Shown here: in pieces, positions 14,547-16,517 of the stretch
Position numbering within the stretch: position 1 is the stretch's first letter
Layout of the letters: each line of letters opens with the position of its first letter
Assembly (NCBI GenBank): GCA_038231495.1
Contig: JBBRLG010000084.1
Location: 1-16,517, forward strand
DNA length: 16,517 nucleotides
Source of the DNA: JBBRLG01 sp038231495
GTDB lineage: Bacteria > Planctomycetota > Planctomycetia > Gemmatales > Gemmataceae
Direction of reading: 5' to 3'
The notes under the pieces: model-generated
The model's input: only the letters and a program-made list of their open reading frames with translations
What the model was told of the DNA's origin: nothing
Databases searched by the model: none
Position numbers and translations under genes: made by a program

Positions 14547-16342
14547 TCAGGCTCCTTGATGGCGTGGCGGCGGTTGGTTTCCAGCCCGGCGGTAAGCGTC
14601 TGCGTCTGCCCCGACGGCCAGCGGATTACAACCTTTTCGACCTTGGCGTCGCGGCCCAGGCCGAAGTGCAGGGGGCGCATGTTCTGCGACGCATAGCCGC
14701 CGCCGCCGGACACTTCCTGCACCTGTTCGTTGCCGTTCCAAAAGACACGCACCTGGGCGCCGATGGCGCTGCGGTTGCTGCGGGTGCCTTCCAGCGCGAA
14801 CTGAAGCCACTGGTTCTCTGGCGTAACGGTGTTCTTGTAAATTAATAGCGGCCCTTTCTGGTTGGCGACCACCACGTCAAGCACGCCGCGGTTCCAGAGG
14901 TCCACCATGGCCACCGCCCGCCCATCATAAATGTCGCGGGCGCCCACCGCCCGGCACACGTCCACGAAGCCGCCGCCCTTGCCCAACCACAGGCACTTGG
15001 TCTGATAGCCCGACAGACTGCGGTTCCCGATCTCCCCCCAGTTTTTCGCGTCGCTGATGATGGTGCTGTTGGCCGTGGCGATTAAGGAATAGTCGTACCA
15101 ATAGTTCTGATCGCGGTTCGCCGAGATGTAGCCGTTGGTCAGGTACAAATCGAGAAAGCCGTCGTTGTTCAAATCGCCGAACTGGGCGCCCCAACTCCAA
15201 CCGCCCAGGTCCACGCCCAGGGCGTTCGCCTGGTCCGTGAAGCGTGGCCCGTCGCCGCCTTTGTTCGTCCTGGGCACCCACAGGTTGTTGCCCTGGAGCA
15301 AGTTGCCCGGTTCGGAGATGTTGCTGACGTAGACGGCAAACTTGCCCCGGTTGTACACGTCGCCGAAACTCACGTTCATGCCGCTTTTGGGCTTGGCGGT
15401 GATGCCGCTGGCGTCGCCGATCTCGTCGAACTTCTTGCCGCCGCGGTTGGCGTACAGTTCGGAAACGCCGTAGTCGTTGGCCAGGAACAGGTCGGGGTAG
15501 CCGCTGCCGGTCAGGTCGGCGGCACCCACCGCCAGGGTCCAACGATGGCTTTTGATGCCCATCGCCTCGGTCACGTCTTCAAAGGTGCCGTCGCCCTTGT
15601 TCCGCAGCAGGTATTTACGGCCGCCGTTCGTGGCAAACTGGAAACTATCCGGCATGATCTTGGTGGTTTTCAGAGCCTCCAACCTTACTTCGTCGGGCCA
15701 GTAGCCGGCGATGAACAGGTCGAGGTGGCCGTCGCGGTTGTAGTCCAACCACACGGCACTGTTGGCGTTGACCCACGGCGGCAGGCCGGCGTTGGCGGTG
15801 ACGCGCGTGAAGCCCTTGCCCTTGTCGTTGTGGAACAGTTCGGGCTTGCCCCACTTGTAGACGAGCAGGTCTTCGTAACCGTCGTTGTCGTAGTCGCCCC
15901 AGACCGCGCCCGTGCAGACGCCGGTGCCGTCCTTGTTCAAGTCGGCGACTCCCATTTCCTCGGCCACGTCCTTGAAAGTGCCGTCGCCCATGTTTTGATA
16001 AAGGCGGTTCTTGCCGCCCTTGACGCTCGTGACGACGTAGAGGTCGGGCAGGCCGTCCTTGTTGAAGTCCACCACCGACACGGACGCGCCCATGGCGTTG
16101 ACGATCGGCAAAATGTGGTTGAGCTGCGGGTCGAGCTGCGGCGCCTCGTGGACGAAATCGACGCCGCATTGCTTGGAGACTTCGGTCAGGTAGAAGCCGT
16201 AGCGCTTCAAGGACTCCGCGGGTTCCAGGTCTTTTTCGACGGCGGGCTTGCCGACGCCGGGCAAGTATTTCCACACCGCCGCGGTGCCGATGAGGGCGAG
16301 GAGCAGGAGGAGGAGTGCCAGTTGTTTGCGGGTCGCGCTCAC
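14543..16342 (-). CDS. Membrane-anchored FG-GAP repeat protein with ASPIC/UnbV domain (CRTAC1 family)
   Basis: The 599-residue protein begins with a short basic stretch and a hydrophobic segment (about 7-24), a signal anchor or uncleaved signal peptide with no lipobox cysteine. The body is exported and built of FG-GAP/VCBS beta-propeller repeats with calcium-loop motifs. These are DFNKDGLPD (92-100), DYDNDGYED (150-158), DYNRDGHLD (200-208), DLTGSGYPD (276-284, weaker) and DLNNDGFLD (390-398), plus degenerate ones at about 328 and 481. The C-terminal ASPIC/UnbV domain (about 520-582) includes RSNRSAIGAQVRVFWNG, SGGGGYASQNMRPLHFGLG and VVIRWPSGQTQTL. Such proteins are thought to mediate adhesion or protein interaction, and the exact role is not known. 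The start is GTG at 16342 with GGAG 9 nt upstream. Its stop overlaps the start of the UnbU-like gene by 4 bp, so the two are coupled. It is the first gene of the pair and could place its partner in an envelope complex. Confidence 0.92.
   Translation of the reverse strand: MSATRKQLALLLLLLALIGTAAVWKYLPGVGKPAVEKDLEPAESLKRYGFYLTEVSKQCGVDFVHEAPQLDPQLNHILPIVNAMGASVSVVDFNKDGLPDLYVVTSVKGGKNRLYQNMGDGTFKDVAEEMGVADLNKDGTGVCTGAVWGDYDNDGYEDLLVYKWGKPELFHNDKGKGFTRVTANAGLPPWVNANSAVWLDYNRDGHLDLFIAGYWPDEVRLEALKTTKIMPDSFQFATNGGRKYLLRNKGDGTFEDVTEAMGIKSHRWTLAVGAADLTGSGYPDLFLANDYGVSELYANRGGKKFDEIGDASGITAKPKSGMNVSFGDVYNRGKFAVYVSNISEPGNLLQGNNLWVPRTNKGGDGPRFTDQANALGVDLGGWSWGAQFGDLNNDGFLDLYLTNGYISANRDQNYWYDYSLIATANSTIISDAKNWGEIGNRSLSGYQTKCLWLGKGGGFVDVCRAVGARDIYDGRAVAMVDLWNRGVLDVVVANQKGPLLIYKNTVTPENQWLQFALEGTRSNRSAIGAQVRVFWNGNEQVQEVSGGGGYASQNMRPLHFGLGRDAKVEKVVIRWPSGQTQTLTAGLETNRRHAIKEPE
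14552..14557 (-). promoter_or_regulatory. Shine-Dalgarno of the UnbU-like gene inside the unbV-like gene
   Basis: AAGGAG on the minus strand lies 5 nt before the ATG at 14546, within the last codons of the UnbV-like gene. Together with the ATGA overlap it allows both reinitiation and independent entry of ribosomes. Confidence 0.85.
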
Positions 16343-16351
16343 GGTCTTAGG

Positions 16352-16355
16352 CTCC
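16352..16355 (-). promoter_or_regulatory. Shine-Dalgarno supporting the GTG start of the UnbV-like gene
   Basis: GGAG on the minus strand lies 9 nt before GTG at 16342. With the signal-anchor sequence beginning immediately after it, this supports the rare start codon. Confidence 0.65.
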
Positions 16356-16405
16356 GCACCTTAATAGTTCTACTGTGTCAGTTGGCCAGGTGGCATAAGT
16401 ATTTT

Positions 16406-16418
16406 ACCCCGAAGGGGT
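16406..16418. repeat. Small hairpin ACCCC-GAA-GGGGT
   Basis: A 5-bp stem with a 3-nt loop is followed by TACATAAC on the plus strand. It matches the hairpin at 16491-16503 in layout, loop and following sequence (TTRCAKAA), and differs from it by a paired C-G to T-A change in the stem. It lies about 65 bp upstream of the UnbV-like start, on the promoter side. Confidence 0.6.
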
Positions 16419-16430
16419 TACATAACACAG

Positions 16431-16461
16431 CCCAGGGTTGCCGCGCAGCGGCTACCCTGGG
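16431..16461. repeat. Composite hairpin upstream of the UnbV-like gene
   Basis: CCCAGGGT (16431-16438) pairs with ACCCTGGG (16454-16461), and after one T-T mismatch GCCGC (16440-16444) pairs with GCGGC (16448-16452) around the loop GCA. It lies between the two ACCCY-GAA-RGGGT hairpins. I recall similar blocks as dispersed intergenic repeats in planctomycete genomes, but this cannot be verified from the window. Confidence 0.65.
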
Positions 16462-16490
16462 GCGGAGAGCGCGGCCGCTATCCACAACCT

Positions 16491-16503
16491 ACCCTGAAAG
16501 GGT
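16491..16503. repeat. Small hairpin ACCCT-GAA-AGGGT at the window end
   Basis: This second copy of the module at 16406-16418 has the same GAA loop, the same flank TTGCAGAA versus TTACATAA, and a compensatory stem change. The array may continue past the right edge of the window. No gene is seen between 16343 and 16517. Confidence 0.55.
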
Positions 16504-16517
16504 TGCAGAAGAGCGCC

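Noticed and set aside
13521..16342. Enediyne biosynthetic cluster
   Set aside because: Only the UnbV- and UnbU-like genes are present; no polyketide synthase or thioesterase lies in the window.

Overview
The window is a high-GC, interspersed-repeat-rich piece of bacterial chromosome. It most resembles a planctomycete of the Gemmata group. That is an inference from the kind of genes (a CRTAC1/UnbV-like FG-GAP protein, a large cyclic-glucan synthase), the wording of the GatB protein and the style of the intergenic repeats; there is no rRNA to prove it. No tRNA, rRNA, CRISPR array, transposase or phage gene was seen.

Layout, left to right. Positions 1-457 are non-coding, with short repeats and a perfect 14-bp hairpin, and lead into gatB (458-1927, +), the amidotransferase subunit for Gln-tRNA/Asn-tRNA. 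Convergent to it, 15 bp away, is a short polyprenyl-phosphate sugar-1-phosphate transferase (1943-2674, -). After a 285-bp gap with a 22-bp imperfect hairpin comes one very large gene (2960-11917, -), a 2985-residue cyclic beta-1,2-glucan synthase of the NdvB/Cgs type. It has GT84 glycosyltransferase, glycoamylase-like and GH94 phosphorylase modules and fills more than half of the window. A divergent 329-bp promoter region (11918-12246) carries two related hairpin repeats built from a GTCCGTN heptad. It separates the glucan synthase from a 387-residue degenerate histidine-kinase-like protein (12247-13410, +). A 32-bp hairpin lies between this gene and a two-gene minus-strand operon with an ATGA overlap: an exported FG-GAP/ASPIC-UnbV protein (14543-16342) followed by an RnfD/NqrB/UnbU-like membrane protein (13521-14546). 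The right end (16343-16517) is a set of small hairpins, two of which differ by a compensatory base-pair change.

How the parts may work together: the sugar transferase and the glucan synthase both concern envelope or exported glycans and lie on the same strand, but hairpin-bearing spacing suggests they are separate transcription units. The kinase-like gene shares its upstream region with the glucan synthase, so a regulatory link is possible but unproven. The UnbV-UnbU pair is translationally coupled and probably forms one membrane-associated unit; it is the pair known from enediyne clusters, here without any polyketide synthase in view.

The most unusual signals are the heptad-built hairpins, whose 11-nt loop is inverted between two otherwise same-oriented copies; the UnbV/UnbU pair away from enediyne genes; a kinase-like protein that keeps the phospho-acceptor region but has lost ATP-binding motifs; a homopolymer hairpin inserted in frame in the glucan synthase; and related palindromes at both convergent gene junctions.
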